Of a DNA stretch of 64,000 nt, positions 1 through 8,080 are shown piece by piece. A program made the translations under genes and the position numbers. The stretch covers positions 257,339 through 321,338 of the forward strand of contig JBDRTY010000002.1 in NCBI GenBank assembly GCA_039801085.1. Reading direction: 5' to 3'. This DNA comes from a candidate division WOR-3 bacterium. Its GTDB lineage: Bacteria > Hydrothermota > Tepidihabitantia > Tepidihabitantales > Tepidihabitantaceae. The notes below the pieces were generated by a model, which was not told the DNA's origin, did no database searches, and saw nothing but the letters and a program-made list of their open reading frames with translations. The first letter of the stretch is position 1. Every line of letters starts with the position of its first letter.

Positions 1-943
1 TCCGGTAGAGCAAGAGGGCGGGAAGCCAGGTGAGGAGCAGGATGGTGGCGGTGATGAGCGCCAGGCCGATTGGAGAGGGTGAGGGCAGGATGCCGGCGGC
101 AAGGGTTGACAGGACACCGGAGAGCATGAAGACAAGCAGGGGATTGACACCAAGGATGATGAGCGGCCGGGGGCGGATGCGGAGGTGGCAGTCGAGGAGC
201 GAGAAAAGGAGAAAGCCGAGCGCGCTGATGCCGGTGGTGAAGAGGAGATAGGAGGGGGTGATGAGCGGTTTCGAGAGGGGGATGCGGGCTGTGAGCAGCA
301 GTCCGGCAAGAACCAGGGTGATGCCGGCGAGCAGGGTGCGGCGGTTGTCGTCCGGTTTTTCACCGATGAAGGTGCCGAAGAGGATTGCGCCGGACCAGGC
401 GATTCCGCCGAGAATACCGCCCAGCCCGCCGGTCTCGTTTGCCAGCAGCCACTGCCCGTAGCCGGCAAGGGTGAGGAGACGAAAGGTAAGGAGCAGCAGG
501 AGGGCGGCAACGAGCCGGACTGCCGGTCTGAGGAAGATGAAGGGCAGGGAGATGATGCCGGCGGTGCCGATCGCCTGGAGAACCGACCAGTGGGTGAGGA
601 GGGGTTGACGCAGGAGCAGGTTGCCGGCGATGCCGAAGAGGATGAAGAGCAGATAGCGCCTCAGGAAGCGGAGCACAAGCCGGGGTGAGGAGCAGGTCTG
701 CCGGCGCCGGCAGAGCGTGCCGGGGATGACCAGGCCGAGGATGAAGAGGAACATCGGAAAGCCGAGGTCGGGCAGGGTGATGCCGCAAAGGGGCGGGGCA
801 TGGCAGAGGAAACGGGGCAGACCGGTGAACTGGTTGATATAGTTAAAGATGATCATCAGGGCGAGCAGGGTGCCGCGGAAGGCGTCAATCGCCTGGTTGC
901 GGCAGGTCCGGTCAGCGGCGGTGAATGAAGGCATTGAGAGCAT
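1..943 (-). CDS. HGSNAT/DUF5009-like membrane acyltransferase, partial
   Basis: This reading frame runs off the left edge of the window, so its C-terminus is missing. The N-terminus reads RNQAIDAFRGTLLALMIIFN, which resembles the first membrane segment of the heparan-alpha-glucosaminide N-acetyltransferase-like (DUF5009/DUF1624) family, and a later stretch reads LGVNPLLVFMLSGVLS, also typical. Many hydrophobic helices follow, so it is an integral membrane protein. Family members move acyl groups across or onto sugars at the membrane; the substrate here is unknown. The start is placed at the ATG at 943, overlapping the end of murJ by about 30 bases; a second ATG at 934 is equally possible. The overlap implies co-transcription and translational coupling with murJ. 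Confidence 0.7.
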   Translation of the reverse strand, partial: MLSMPSFTAADRTCRNQAIDAFRGTLLALMIIFNYINQFTGLPRFLCHAPPLCGITLPDLGFPMFLFILGLVIPGTLCRRRQTCSSPRLVLRFLRRYLLFILFGIAGNLLLRQPLLTHWSVLQAIGTAGIISLPFIFLRPAVRLVAALLLLLTFRLLTLAGYGQWLLANETGGLGGILGGIAWSGAILFGTFIGEKPDDNRRTLLAGITLVLAGLLLTARIPLSKPLITPSYLLFTTGISALGFLLFSLLDCHLRIRPRPLIILGVNPLLVFMLSGVLSTLAAGILPSPSPIGLALITATILLLTWLPALLLYR

Positions 944-2489
944 CCTGGACCTCCGAGAGCCGGAGAAGCCGGGTGAGGAGATAGAAGATGATGACGCCCA
1001 CGGTGCCGGCAAGCAGAACTTCAACCAGCTGTCCGGTTATGCCGGCGCGGATGGTGCTGGCAGGCAGCCGGACGACGAGCAGGGAGGCGATGCCGGCAGG
1101 AAGGGCAGCGCCCAGGGTGCGGAGAAATACGGTATAAACCCGGGGCTGGATCAGACCGGGCTGGCGCCGCTGCAGAAGATAGAGGAGCAGGCTGAAGTTC
1201 AAAAGCTGAGTGCAGGAGGCGGCAAGGGGAAAGGAGCGAAAGCCGATGAAACGCATGAAGATGAGGTTGAAGAGGATGTTGACCGTAACGACAAGCAGGG
1301 CAATGAGTGCCGGGGTGCGGGTGTTGCCCAGCGCATAGAAGCCGGCAGCACAGTTGCGCACCGCCGCCGCGGGCCAGATGCCGAGGGCGTAGAGGGCGAG
1401 CGCCTGAGCGGTGCAGGTTGTGTCCTGCGGGGTGAACCGGCCGTGCTGGTAAATGAGCCGGACAACCGGGACCGCCAGGACAAAAAGGAGGACGGCGGCG
1501 GGCAGGGTCAGAACCGAGACGAGGTTGAGGCCGTGGCTGAACTGTTTCTCATCCAGCCGGCTGGTGGCGGTCTGGGAGAGCTGGGCCAGGGCAACGGTGC
1601 CGATGGCAACTCCGAACAGGCCGGCAGGCAGGTGCTGGATCCGGTAGGCATAGCTGACCCAGGTTACCGAACCCTGAGGGAGAAATGTCAAGAGAAAGGT
1701 ATTGACGAGAAAGTTGATCTGCCAGGTTGCCAGACCAAGGACCATCGGCACCCAGCGCCGGAAAACCTGGTGCAGTGCCGGATCGCGGAAATCAAGTGCC
1801 GGCTGCCAGCGGTAGCCGAGGGCGTGGAGTTTCGGGACCTGAATCAGAAGCTGAAACAGGGCGCCGAGCATGACGCCGTATGCCATGCCGGTGATCGGAT
1901 GGATGCCGAGCCGGGTAAGCAGTTGCCAACCAGCCAGCGGAATGGCAATTGAAATCAGGTTGAAGACGGCAGGTGCAACCGCCGGGACGAAAAATGAGCC
2001 GGAGGCGTTGAGGATACCCATCGCCCAGGCGGCGAGGGCGACAAAGAGCAGAAAGGGGAACATGATCCGGGTCAGACTGATGGTCAGCTGGAGTTTCTGC
2101 GGTTCCGGCCTGAAGCCCCAGGCGATGAGTTTGACAATCTGAGGTGCCAGGATAATGCCGGCAAGGACAATCAGAGTAAGCAGAATGGTGATTGTGTTGA
2201 AGAGGCTGGCGGCAAGCCGGCGGGCGTGATCAGCACCACGGTCGCGCCTGGTCTGAACCAGTGTCGGCACAAAGGCGGCGGAAAGGGCGCTTTCGGCAAA
2301 CAGGTCGCGGAAGAAGTTTGGAATCCGGAAGGCGACATTGAAGGCATCGGTTGCCAGCCCGGCACCGAAGAGCCAGGCAAAGACCGATTCCCGGACAAGA
2401 CCGCCGAGCCGGGAGATGAGTGTGCCGAGCGTGAACAGCCCGACGCGGCGGGTGAATTTCCGGCTATCCGGAGTTGACTGTTCCGGCAT
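912..2489 (-). CDS. murJ: MurJ, lipid II flippase
   Basis: A polytopic membrane protein of about 525 residues of the MVF/MOP exporter superfamily, which flips lipid-linked peptidoglycan precursors across the inner membrane. The N-terminus carries the family pattern SRLGGLVRESVFAWLFGAG, followed by FRIPNFFRDLFAESALSAAFVP, and roughly 14 hydrophobic segments follow. A longer frame opens at 2576, but the start at 2489 (MPEQSTPDSRKF) is preferred: it matches normal family length and sits 7 bases after a -10 box. The longer version would run through its own promoter and into the divergent gene at 2575. It is the first gene of a unit continuing into the acyltransferase. No Shine-Dalgarno is visible, so the mRNA is probably leaderless. 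Confidence 0.93.
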   Translation of the reverse strand: MPEQSTPDSRKFTRRVGLFTLGTLISRLGGLVRESVFAWLFGAGLATDAFNVAFRIPNFFRDLFAESALSAAFVPTLVQTRRDRGADHARRLAASLFNTITILLTLIVLAGIILAPQIVKLIAWGFRPEPQKLQLTISLTRIMFPFLLFVALAAWAMGILNASGSFFVPAVAPAVFNLISIAIPLAGWQLLTRLGIHPITGMAYGVMLGALFQLLIQVPKLHALGYRWQPALDFRDPALHQVFRRWVPMVLGLATWQINFLVNTFLLTFLPQGSVTWVSYAYRIQHLPAGLFGVAIGTVALAQLSQTATSRLDEKQFSHGLNLVSVLTLPAAVLLFVLAVPVVRLIYQHGRFTPQDTTCTAQALALYALGIWPAAAVRNCAAGFYALGNTRTPALIALLVVTVNILFNLIFMRFIGFRSFPLAASCTQLLNFSLLLYLLQRRQPGLIQPRVYTVFLRTLGAALPAGIASLLVVRLPASTIRAGITGQLVEVLLAGTVGVIIFYLLTRLLRLSEVQDALNAFIHRR

Positions 2490-2496
2490 ATTGTGG

Positions 2497-2525
2497 AGTA
2501 TAATTTGCCGGGCACGGAAAGGCAA
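2497..2525 (-). promoter_or_regulatory. murJ promoter (leaderless type)
   Basis: Read on the minus strand: TTGCCT, a 17-base spacer, TATACT, then 7 bases to the murJ ATG at 2489. Transcription would start at or next to the start codon. Confidence 0.6.
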
Positions 2526-2541
2526 ATCGGGAATGCGGCGG

Positions 2542-2569
2542 TTGCATCCGGTTAGAATTATATTATATT
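2542..2569 (+). promoter_or_regulatory. Promoter of the CofE-like gene (leaderless type)
   Basis: TTGCAT, a 16-base spacer, TATATT, then 5 bases to the ATG at 2575. It is arranged back to back with the murJ promoter. No Shine-Dalgarno precedes the ATG. Confidence 0.5.
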
Positions 2570-2574
2570 GAACC

Positions 2575-3264
2575 ATGCCCAGAGAGAAGCCGAGAGTAAT
2601 TGAGACAAGCCGGGGCCGGGTGGAGCGGATTCCGGTGAAGACCAGGGTGCTGAATAAGGGTGATGATCTGGTTGCCGAGGTCCGGCGTTATGCGGGCCCG
2701 CTGCTTCAGCCGGGCGATATCCTGACGATTGCTGAGAGTCCGGTCGCCGCAGTCCAGGGCCGGGCGATTCCGATTACCGAAATCAGACCCGGTTTCTGGG
2801 CGAAGCTGCTGTGGCGGTTTGTCAAGAAGGTGCCTTACGGGATCGGACTGCGCTCGCCCTGGTCAATGCAGTGTGCCATTGATGAGGTCGGGCTGGCAAG
2901 GATCCTGCGGGCGGCAGCTGCCGGTTTCTGGGGGAAACTGCGGGGCAGAAGCGGTGATTTCTACCGGGTGGCGGGCAGGCAGGTGGCGATGATTGATGCC
3001 GCCCATACCTCGGGCGTGCCGGAATTTTATGAGTGCGTCATACTCGGTCCGAAGGAGCCGGACCGGGTGGCGCAGGAACTGGCGACTGCGCTCGGCTGTC
3101 CGGTCGCAATTGTGGATGCCAATGATATCTTCGGCTGCACGGTGGTGGGCGCATCCGCCGGTCTGGATGCCGGTCTGGTTGAGGAGGTAATGCGGGACAA
3201 TCCGGCCGGTCAGGGGAATGAGCTCACTCCGATTGTGATTCTGCGGCCCGAAGGTAAAAAGTAA
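2575..3264 (+). CDS. Coenzyme F420-0:gamma-glutamyl ligase-like protein
   Basis: A 229-residue protein resembling the CofE/FbiB ligase family (PF01996), which adds glutamate to F420-0. The segments [17 protein letters not shown], then AVQGRAIPI, and later an acidic [16 protein letters not shown] look like the metal- and nucleotide-binding elements of the fold. No other F420 biosynthesis gene is in the window, and the divergent members of this family found in many bacteria need not make F420, so the substrate is uncertain. It is followed 16 bases later by mscL and probably shares its transcript. Confidence 0.7.
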   Translation: MPREKPRVIETSRGRVERIPVKTRVLNKGDDLVAEVRRYAGPLLQPGDILTIAESPVAAVQGRAIPITEIRPGFWAKLLWRFVKKVPYGIGLRSPWSMQCAIDEVGLARILRAAAAGFWGKLRGRSGDFYRVAGRQVAMIDAAHTSGVPEFYECVILGPKEPDRVAQELATALGCPVAIVDANDIFGCTVVGASAGLDAGLVEEVMRDNPAGQGNELTPIVILRPEGKK

Positions 3265-3280
3265 AACAGAGGGGGGTAGT

Positions 3281-3691
3281 ATGAACTTTTTTCGCGAGTT
3301 CAGGGAATTCGCCCTGCGGGGCAATGTGATCGATATGGCGGTCGGTATCATCGTCGGTGCGGCGTTCGGGAAGATCGTATCTTCGCTGGTCGGGGATGTG
3401 ATTCTGCCGCCAATCGGGCTCCTGCTCGGTGGAGTGGATTTTTCCAGCCTGGCGGTTACACTCAAGGCAGCAGGCGGGGACAAACCGGCAGTGGTGCTCG
3501 GCTATGGCCGGTTCCTTCAGACAGTGGTTGACTTTGTGATCATTGCGCTGGCAATCTTTCTGATGATCGTCAAACCGGTGAATATGCTGAAAAAGCGGCA
3601 GCCGGCCGCTCCGCCTTCGCCACCGGCGCCGTCAGCCGAGGAACGACTGCTGGCTGAGATCCGGGACCTGCTTAAATCCCGGACCGGATGA
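3281..3691 (+). CDS. mscL: MscL, large-conductance mechanosensitive channel
   Basis: A 136-residue inner-membrane channel that opens under high membrane tension and protects against hypo-osmotic shock. The N-terminal stretch [20 protein letters not shown] followed by [20 protein letters not shown] is the diagnostic amphipathic helix plus TM1. TM2 lies near residues 75-100, and the charged cytoplasmic helix ends in [14 protein letters not shown]. Length equals the family norm. A strong Shine-Dalgarno (GGGGGG about 8 bases upstream) supports the ATG. Confidence 0.96.
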   Translation: MNFFREFREFALRGNVIDMAVGIIVGAAFGKIVSSLVGDVILPPIGLLLGGVDFSSLAVTLKAAGGDKPAVVLGYGRFLQTVVDFVIIALAIFLMIVKPVNMLKKRQPAAPPSPPAPSAEERLLAEIRDLLKSRTG

Positions 3692-3710
3692 AACCGGCAA
3701 ATAATTTTTA

Positions 3711-3738
3711 TTGACAGCCGGCTTTTTTCTGTTACTAT
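3711..3738 (+). promoter_or_regulatory. Promoter of the RRM-protein gene
   Basis: TTGACA at 3711, a 16-base spacer, TACTAT at 3733. Transcription would begin near 3745, giving a leader of about 155 bases. Confidence 0.7.
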
Positions 3739-3744
3739 AGTAAT

Positions 3745-3898
3745 TGACCGGTTTGATACGGGCTAAAACCGGTCCGAGGTTAGTGCCCGAGATTATGCTT
3801 GTGGTCCGTTAGGGTCTGCGTCGGTTCCCGCCATAAACGGCGAGTTTGTGCGTAGCCTGTAACGCTTCCCAAGCGCAAACCTTACTGGAGGTATGTAA
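3745..3898 (+). promoter_or_regulatory. Long structured 5' leader of the RRM-protein gene
   Basis: The inferred transcript opens with a perfect 9-bp hairpin (GACCGGTTT at 3746-3754 pairing with AAACCGGTC at 3766-3774). Smaller stems follow (CGCC/GGCG around 3830-3845; GTTTG..GCG with GCGCAAAC around 3845-3880), ending in a GGAGG ribosome site. Long leaders that fold differently in the cold are known for cold-shock mRNAs. A similar role is inferred from position and structure only. Confidence 0.45.
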
Positions 3899-4174
3899 AT
3901 GGGTAAGCGCGTGTTTGTGGGAAATCTCCCATTCAGCGCTACCGAAGACCGGCTGCGCGACCTTTTTGGTCAGCATGGCGAGGTGACTTCGGTCGAGATC
4001 ATCAAAGACAAATTTACCGAGCGTTCTCGGGGATTTGCCTTTGTGGAAATGGCTACCGACGAACAGGCTGCTGCCGCCATTGCCGCTCTGAATCAGACGG
4101 AAATGGACGGCCGGCAGCTGACGGTCAATGAGGCACGCGCCCGGACTGAGCGTCCGCCGCGCGGCTCAAGGTAG
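3899..4174 (+). CDS. RRM-domain RNA-binding protein (cold-inducible RBP type)
   Basis: A 91-residue protein made of one RNA recognition motif. RNP2 is VFVGNL at residues 5-10 and RNP1 is RGFAFVEM near residues 44-51; both aromatic RNA-stacking positions of RNP1 are Phe. A short Arg/Pro-rich tail (ARARTERPPRGSR) follows. Bacterial single-RRM proteins of this kind are small RNA chaperones, often induced by cold, and the gene's own promoter, long leader and terminator fit a separately regulated unit. A strong GGAGG precedes the ATG. Confidence 0.93.
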   Translation: MGKRVFVGNLPFSATEDRLRDLFGQHGEVTSVEIIKDKFTERSRGFAFVEMATDEQAAAAIAALNQTEMDGRQLTVNEARARTERPPRGSR

Positions 4175-4205
4175 TCAGCGAACTGCTGCGCAGGTCGCAG
4201 AGTAG

Positions 4206-4242
4206 ACGGGGTTCTCCCTTGACTGGCGGGAACCCCGTTTTT
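4206..4242 (+). terminator. Rho-independent terminator after the RRM gene
   Basis: Stem ACGGGGTTC (4206-4214) with GAACCCCGT (4230-4238), followed by TTTTT. The accD promoter is embedded in its loop, 3' arm and T-tract. Confidence 0.88.
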
Positions 4243-4247
4243 ATACT
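4219..4247 (+). promoter_or_regulatory. accD promoter inside the upstream terminator
   Basis: TTGACT at 4219 (in the terminator loop), a 17-base spacer formed by the terminator 3' arm and U-tract, TATACT at 4242, then 5 bases to the accD ATG at 4253. A leaderless start is implied. Confidence 0.65.
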
Positions 4248-4252
4248 AATCC

Positions 4253-5071
4253 ATGCCCGAAGGTGAATCCAAGGTAAAACCGGCCGACACCCTGTGGCAG
4301 CGTTGTAACGGGTGCGGTGAAATTATCTACCGCAGGACCCTGGAGTCCAATTTTCATGTCTGTAACCGCTGCGGCTATCATTTCCGGATCGGCCCGGAGG
4401 AGTACATCCGGATTATTCTTGATGAGAACTCCTGGGAGGAGCTGGATGCGGAGCTGATTGCCGGGGATCCGCTGCGGTTTCCGAAGTATCCGGAAAAGCT
4501 CCGGAAGGCAAGGCAGAAGACCGGCAGGAATGATGCGTTCAGTTATGGCCGGGGCATGTGCGGCAGAATCCCGGTGGTGTTCGGAGTGATGGACTTCGGC
4601 TTTATCGGCGGCAGTATGGGTTCGGTGGTCGGCGAGAAGGTAGCAAGGGCGATCCGGCTTGCAAGAAATGATGCCCGGCCGCTGATCATCGTTGCCACTT
4701 CGGGCGGTGCCCGGATGCAGGAAGGGATCATCTCGCTGATGCAGATGGCAAAGACTTCAGCCGAGCTGGGACTGCTGCGTCAGGCCCGGGTGCCCTACAT
4801 TGCGATTCCGGTTGACCCATGCACTGCCGGGGTGATGGCATCATTTGCCTCGCTCGGGGATGTGATCATTTCTGAGCCGAATGCCCTCTTGGGATTTGCG
4901 GGTCAGCGGGTGATTGAGGATACGATCGGCGAAAAACTGCCGCCGGGTTTTCAGCGGGCGGAGTTCATGCTCCGGCACGGGCTGGTGGATATTGTGGTCC
5001 CCCGCCGGAATCTGAAAGAGACGGTGGTGCGGATTCTTTCGGTTCTGTGGCACCGGCGTAAAGGTCTATGA
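4253..5071 (+). CDS. accD: Acetyl-CoA carboxylase carboxyltransferase subunit beta
   Basis: A 272-residue beta subunit of the carboxyltransferase that makes malonyl-CoA for fatty acid synthesis. An N-terminal four-cysteine zinc ribbon (CNGC, then CNRC 17 residues further on) is followed by the crotonase-like core with TSGGARMQEGIISLMQMAKT, GVMASFASLGD and GFAGQRVIEDTI, all typical of AccD. Length is normal. The partner accA is not in the window. No Shine-Dalgarno; the start lies 5 bases after a -10 box. The stop overlaps the ATG of the next gene (ATGA), so the two are coupled. Confidence 0.95.
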   Translation: MPEGESKVKPADTLWQRCNGCGEIIYRRTLESNFHVCNRCGYHFRIGPEEYIRIILDENSWEELDAELIAGDPLRFPKYPEKLRKARQKTGRNDAFSYGRGMCGRIPVVFGVMDFGFIGGSMGSVVGEKVARAIRLARNDARPLIIVATSGGARMQEGIISLMQMAKTSAELGLLRQARVPYIAIPVDPCTAGVMASFASLGDVIISEPNALLGFAGQRVIEDTIGEKLPPGFQRAEFMLRHGLVDIVVPRRNLKETVVRILSVLWHRRKGL

Positions 5072-6138
5072 GCCGGGTTTTGTTAAAGGGGGTTACAAAA
5101 ACATTCCGGCGCGGTATGGTGGCGGTTGATGGAGTTGATCTGGAAATCAATGACCGGGAGTTTTTCGTTATCCTCGGACCTTCAGGCTGTGGCAAGACGA
5201 CGCTCTTGAGGATCATCGCCGGGCTGGAGGATCCGGATTCAGGTGAGATTTATATCGGGGAGCGACGGGTGAACGATCTCGCGCCCAAGGAACGGGATAT
5301 CGCCATGGTGTTTCAGAACTATGCGCTGTATCCGCATATGACCGTGTATGAGAATATGGCGTTTGCCCTGCAGCTCAGAAAGTTACCGAAAGACGAAATC
5401 CGACGCCGGGTAGAGGAGGCGGCAGCAATTCTCGGCATCGAGGAGCTGCTGAGTCGCAAACCCGCAGAGCTTTCCGGCGGTCAGCGGCAGCGGGTGGCAG
5501 TAGGGCGGGCGATTGTCCGGCAGCCGCAGGTGTTTCTGTTTGATGAACCGCTTTCCAACCTGGATGCCAAGCTGCGGGTTGGAATGCGGGCAGAGCTTGC
5601 CCGGCTGCATCAGCGGTTGCAGACAACCATTATCTATGTCACCCATGATCAGGTGGAGGCGATGACACTCGGACAGCGGATCGGGGTAATGAATGCGGGG
5701 CGAATGGTACAGGTTGCGGACCCGCTTACCCTTTACAACCGGCCGGTGAACCGGTTTGTTGCCGGATTTATCGGTTCACCGCCGATGAATCTGGTTACCG
5801 GTGTAATTCAGTCCTCTCCCCTGCGGTTTGTGAGTCCCGGTTTTACGATCGAACTGCCCGCAGCGGTGGCAGGGGCGGTTAAGCCGGAGCAGGCGGTAGT
5901 CCTGGGAATCAGACCGGAGGATGTGCGGATCGACCAGTCCGGTCCGGTGTCGGCGATCGTTGAGGTGAATGAGCAGCTGGGGAATGAGGCGCTGGTTTAT
6001 CTGAAGCTGAAAAGGGAAAGTTTTATTGTGCGCACCAGCCCGCACGCAGCACCGGGTCCCGGAATCCGGGTGCAGCTGAATTTTGATCCTGGAAAAATCC
6101 ATCTGTTTGATGCCGATTCCGGCAGCCGGCTGAATTAG
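5068..6138 (+). CDS. MalK/UgpC-type ABC transporter ATP-binding protein
   Basis: A 356-residue ATPase of the CUT1 sugar-importer type. It shows Walker A GPSGCGKTT (near residues 37-45), the Q-loop in AMVFQNYALYPHMTVYENM, the signature LSGGQRQRVAVGRAIVR, Walker B VFLFDEPLSNLDAKL, the switch His in IYVTHDQVEAM, and a C-terminal TOBE/MalK regulatory domain (VLGIRPEDVRI). No permease or binding protein is adjacent, so it may energise a transporter encoded elsewhere. It is translationally coupled to accD. Its last bases overlap by 4 the end of the convergent esterase gene. Confidence 0.9.
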   Translation: MSRVLLKGVTKTFRRGMVAVDGVDLEINDREFFVILGPSGCGKTTLLRIIAGLEDPDSGEIYIGERRVNDLAPKERDIAMVFQNYALYPHMTVYENMAFALQLRKLPKDEIRRRVEEAAAILGIEELLSRKPAELSGGQRQRVAVGRAIVRQPQVFLFDEPLSNLDAKLRVGMRAELARLHQRLQTTIIYVTHDQVEAMTLGQRIGVMNAGRMVQVADPLTLYNRPVNRFVAGFIGSPPMNLVTGVIQSSPLRFVSPGFTIELPAAVAGAVKPEQAVVLGIRPEDVRIDQSGPVSAIVEVNEQLGNEALVYLKLKRESFIVRTSPHAAPGPGIRVQLNFDPGKIHLFDADSGSRLN

Positions 6139-7073
6139 TCCCGGCGGTGGCGGGAAAAGAATTCCCAGATGAGCGCAGTGGCATTGAGACGGTTAATGTG
6201 GGGACCATAATGGCGGGACCGCTTCTTGCCGCCGGGCCAGACATGACCACCACCGATTATTTTATAAAGAATGACTTCGGCACCGCCGGTATAGGTTAGG
6301 CAAATTATTCCCGGTTTATCGTCCTCAGTCGCTGGCAGGCTTTCGATTCGAATCCTGGTAGCGCGGTTTGTTTCTGACCATAACCGGACGGTTGCCTCCA
6401 CACCCAGTACCCGACCACGGGGTCCGGCAATTCCCACCTGACCACCATCATAGGGTACAAATGGATCGGCAGTGCCGTTGAACATCAGTACCGGCAGGGG
6501 CGTGGATAACGGAAACCGGTGGGCAAGGTTTTCGGGCAGGGCAGCGGCAACGGTGGCGATGGCAGCCAGCCGGTCGGCAATTTCACAGCCGAGCCGGTGG
6601 CACATCATACCGCCATTGGAGATGCCGCAGGCATAGATTCTGGAGCGGTCGATCGGCAGCCTGCCGCCGATGGTGTCAATCAATGCAGCAATGAAGCCGG
6701 CGTCGTCAATGTTTTCGCGCTGGGAGCGGTATTTAGGCACATCCCGGCCGTCATTCCAGTGACGATTAACCGCCTCCGGATAGACAACGATGAATCCGGC
6801 AGAATCTGCCAGCCGGTTGAAGCCGGTCAGCCGGGCAACCGAAGCGGGCGTGCCACCACCGCCATGCAGGACAAATACCAGAGGTAACGGCCGGTTGGGA
6901 GAAAGGTTTCCCGGAAGGTGCACCAGGAACCGGCGTCTGATGCCATTATGGATTATTGAATCCCGGGTATCACCTGACAGCAGCGGGGTTTTAGTTCTTT
7001 CCGCCAGGCCGATACCTGCAAGTAAAAGCAGAACCAGGAGGGTAAAAATCGTTATATATATACCGCTGTTCAT
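6135..7073 (-). CDS. Secreted PHB-depolymerase-family esterase (LpqC-like)
   Basis: A 312-residue alpha/beta hydrolase with an N-terminal signal anchor (hydrophobic residues 5-24). It shows the oxyanion strand VFVLHGGGGTP, the nucleophile elbow GISNGGM (Ser in G-x-S-x-G), the acid region FNGTADPFVPYDGG and the catalytic-His region GGGHVWPGG. Together these match the feruloyl-esterase/PHB-depolymerase LpqC family. It probably acts in the periplasm on an ester polymer or cell-surface ester; the substrate cannot be read from sequence. The ATG lies 6 bases after a -10-like box. Confidence 0.85.
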   Translation of the reverse strand: MNSGIYITIFTLLVLLLLAGIGLAERTKTPLLSGDTRDSIIHNGIRRRFLVHLPGNLSPNRPLPLVFVLHGGGGTPASVARLTGFNRLADSAGFIVVYPEAVNRHWNDGRDVPKYRSQRENIDDAGFIAALIDTIGGRLPIDRSRIYACGISNGGMMCHRLGCEIADRLAAIATVAAALPENLAHRFPLSTPLPVLMFNGTADPFVPYDGGQVGIAGPRGRVLGVEATVRLWSETNRATRIRIESLPATEDDKPGIICLTYTGGAEVILYKIIGGGHVWPGGKKRSRHYGPHINRLNATALIWEFFSRHRRD

Positions 7074-7079
7074 TAATTC

Positions 7080-7108
7080 ACTTTACTATCTTTTGTGACG
7101 GTAATCAA
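7080..7108 (-). promoter_or_regulatory. Esterase promoter (leaderless type)
   Basis: Minus strand: TTGATT, a 17-base spacer, TAAAGT, then 6 bases to the ATG at 7073. The boxes are weaker than the others; the placement matches the leaderless pattern. Confidence 0.4.
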
Positions 7109-7114
7109 GAAATA

Positions 7115-7140
7115 AAAAGACGCCCGTGAGGGCGTCTTTT
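7115..7140 (-). terminator. Terminator after the Hsp20 gene
   Basis: Perfect 11-bp stem AAAAGACGCCC / GGGCGTCTTTT with a GTGA loop; the A/T ends make it usable on both strands. Confidence 0.85.
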
Positions 7141-7159
7141 AGATTGCAGTTCCGGGAAA

Positions 7160-7609
7160 TCAGTCCTCGGCAACGATAGTGATCTCCTTTGCCTTGGACT
7201 TCTCGGACTTCGGCAAGACCAGCTCCAGGACACCTGCCTTGTAGGATGCCTTTGCCTTGTCGCCCTCGACCTCTGCCGGGAGCGTCACCGTGCGCTGGAA
7301 TTTGCCGTAGACCCGCTCCTGACGGTAGTAGGTCCGGCTCTTTTTCTCACTCTCAAATTTCCGTTCACCGCTGATCGTCAGGGTGTCGCCGGAAAGACTG
7401 ACCTTGATATCCTCCTTATTCATTCCCGGCAGTTCGGCGCGGACGACGATGGCATCCTCAGTTTCCTCAATATCCAAGGGCGGAGCCCAGTAGGTTTCTC
7501 CCCGCTCCCGCGGCAGGCGTCCGAATACCGAGTCAAAGAGCCGGTCCAGCTCATCCCGGAGTGACACCATCTCCCGGAACGGATCCCAAGTCGTCAGATG
7601 CTTTGCCAT
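7160..7609 (-). CDS. Small heat-shock protein, Hsp20/alpha-crystallin family
   Basis: About 149 residues. ATP-independent holdase chaperone that binds unfolding proteins. The alpha-crystallin domain spans roughly residues 45-140, with ELPGMNKEDIKVSLSGDTL and the hallmark A-x-x-x-G-V-L pattern as ASYKAGVLELVLPKSE. The N-terminus WDPFREMVSLRDELDRLFD is typical of the class A bacterial type. Start ATG 7609 is chosen because AAGGAGGTG lies 8 bases upstream; GTG 7618 and ATG 7615 fall inside that site. It sits about 40 bases downstream of the FmdE-like gene on the same strand. Confidence 0.94.
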   Translation of the reverse strand: MAKHLTTWDPFREMVSLRDELDRLFDSVFGRLPRERGETYWAPPLDIEETEDAIVVRAELPGMNKEDIKVSLSGDTLTISGERKFESEKKSRTYYRQERVYGKFQRTVTLPAEVEGDKAKASYKAGVLELVLPKSEKSKAKEITIVAED

Positions 7610-7648
7610 TTTCATCACCTCCTTATTTTAGTTTCTGCTTTCACCTAT

Positions 7649-8074
7649 TTAGACCGCCGGTTTTGAATATGGTTTCACAGTAAAAATCTGCTCAAGGGGC
7701 ATACGGGCAACCTCGAGTGCCAGTTGTTTTACCTGATCGGGATGGGGATTGACCATTGAATTGAAAATTTCCGGTCGCACGGAAAGTTTCACCTGCCGGC
7801 CGTGCGGAGCAGAGAAATGAATCCGGCAGAACCGCCGGGCGGTCTGATGCCGGATGTTGCCTTTGCCCATCGTGCAACCGGCACCGAGCTGGACGCCATC
7901 AATTACACACCGGACCGGAGGTTTCGGAGGGCAGAATACGGTAGCGCAGATATGAAATGGAGAGCACTTGAACCGGCGCCGGGCATAAATGCCGGCACGG
8001 AGACCGATGATCAGCCAGGGTCCGAGATGGCCGTGGAACCGGGCGGCATTTTTCAGCAGCAGGGTATTAATCAC
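7649..8074 (-). CDS. FmdE-family protein (formylmethanofuran dehydrogenase subunit E-like)
   Basis: A 141-residue protein matching the N-terminal FmdE domain (PF02663). It has NAARFHGHLGPWLIIGLRAG at residues 9-28 and CVIDGVQLGAGCTMGKGNI near residues 56-74, carrying the conserved Cys and Gly residues thought to bind metal in this family. The HGHxCPG motif of canonical FmdE is HGHLGPW here, a known sub-branch lacking that Cys. In organisms without methanofuran the role is unclear (metal or cofactor handling). GTG start, 6 bases after a perfect TATAAT and without Shine-Dalgarno. Confidence 0.8.
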   Translation of the reverse strand: MINTLLLKNAARFHGHLGPWLIIGLRAGIYARRRFKCSPFHICATVFCPPKPPVRCVIDGVQLGAGCTMGKGNIRHQTARRFCRIHFSAPHGRQVKLSVRPEIFNSMVNPHPDQVKQLALEVARMPLEQIFTVKPYSKPAV

Positions 8075-8080
8075 TAATGG

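Noticed and set aside
185-788. Open frames on both strands opposite or out of phase with the acyltransferase
   Set aside because: Compositionally biased shadows; the minus-strand frame that runs off the window has clear membrane-family motifs.
849-1952. Long open frame on the plus strand opposite murJ (367 codons)
   Set aside because: Low-complexity Gly/Glu/Arg-rich translation typical of an antisense frame in GC-rich DNA; murJ on the other strand is unmistakable.
6340-6360. GATTCGAATC resembling a tRNA T-arm
   Set aside because: Lies inside the esterase coding sequence and no acceptor, D or anticodon arms could be found around it.
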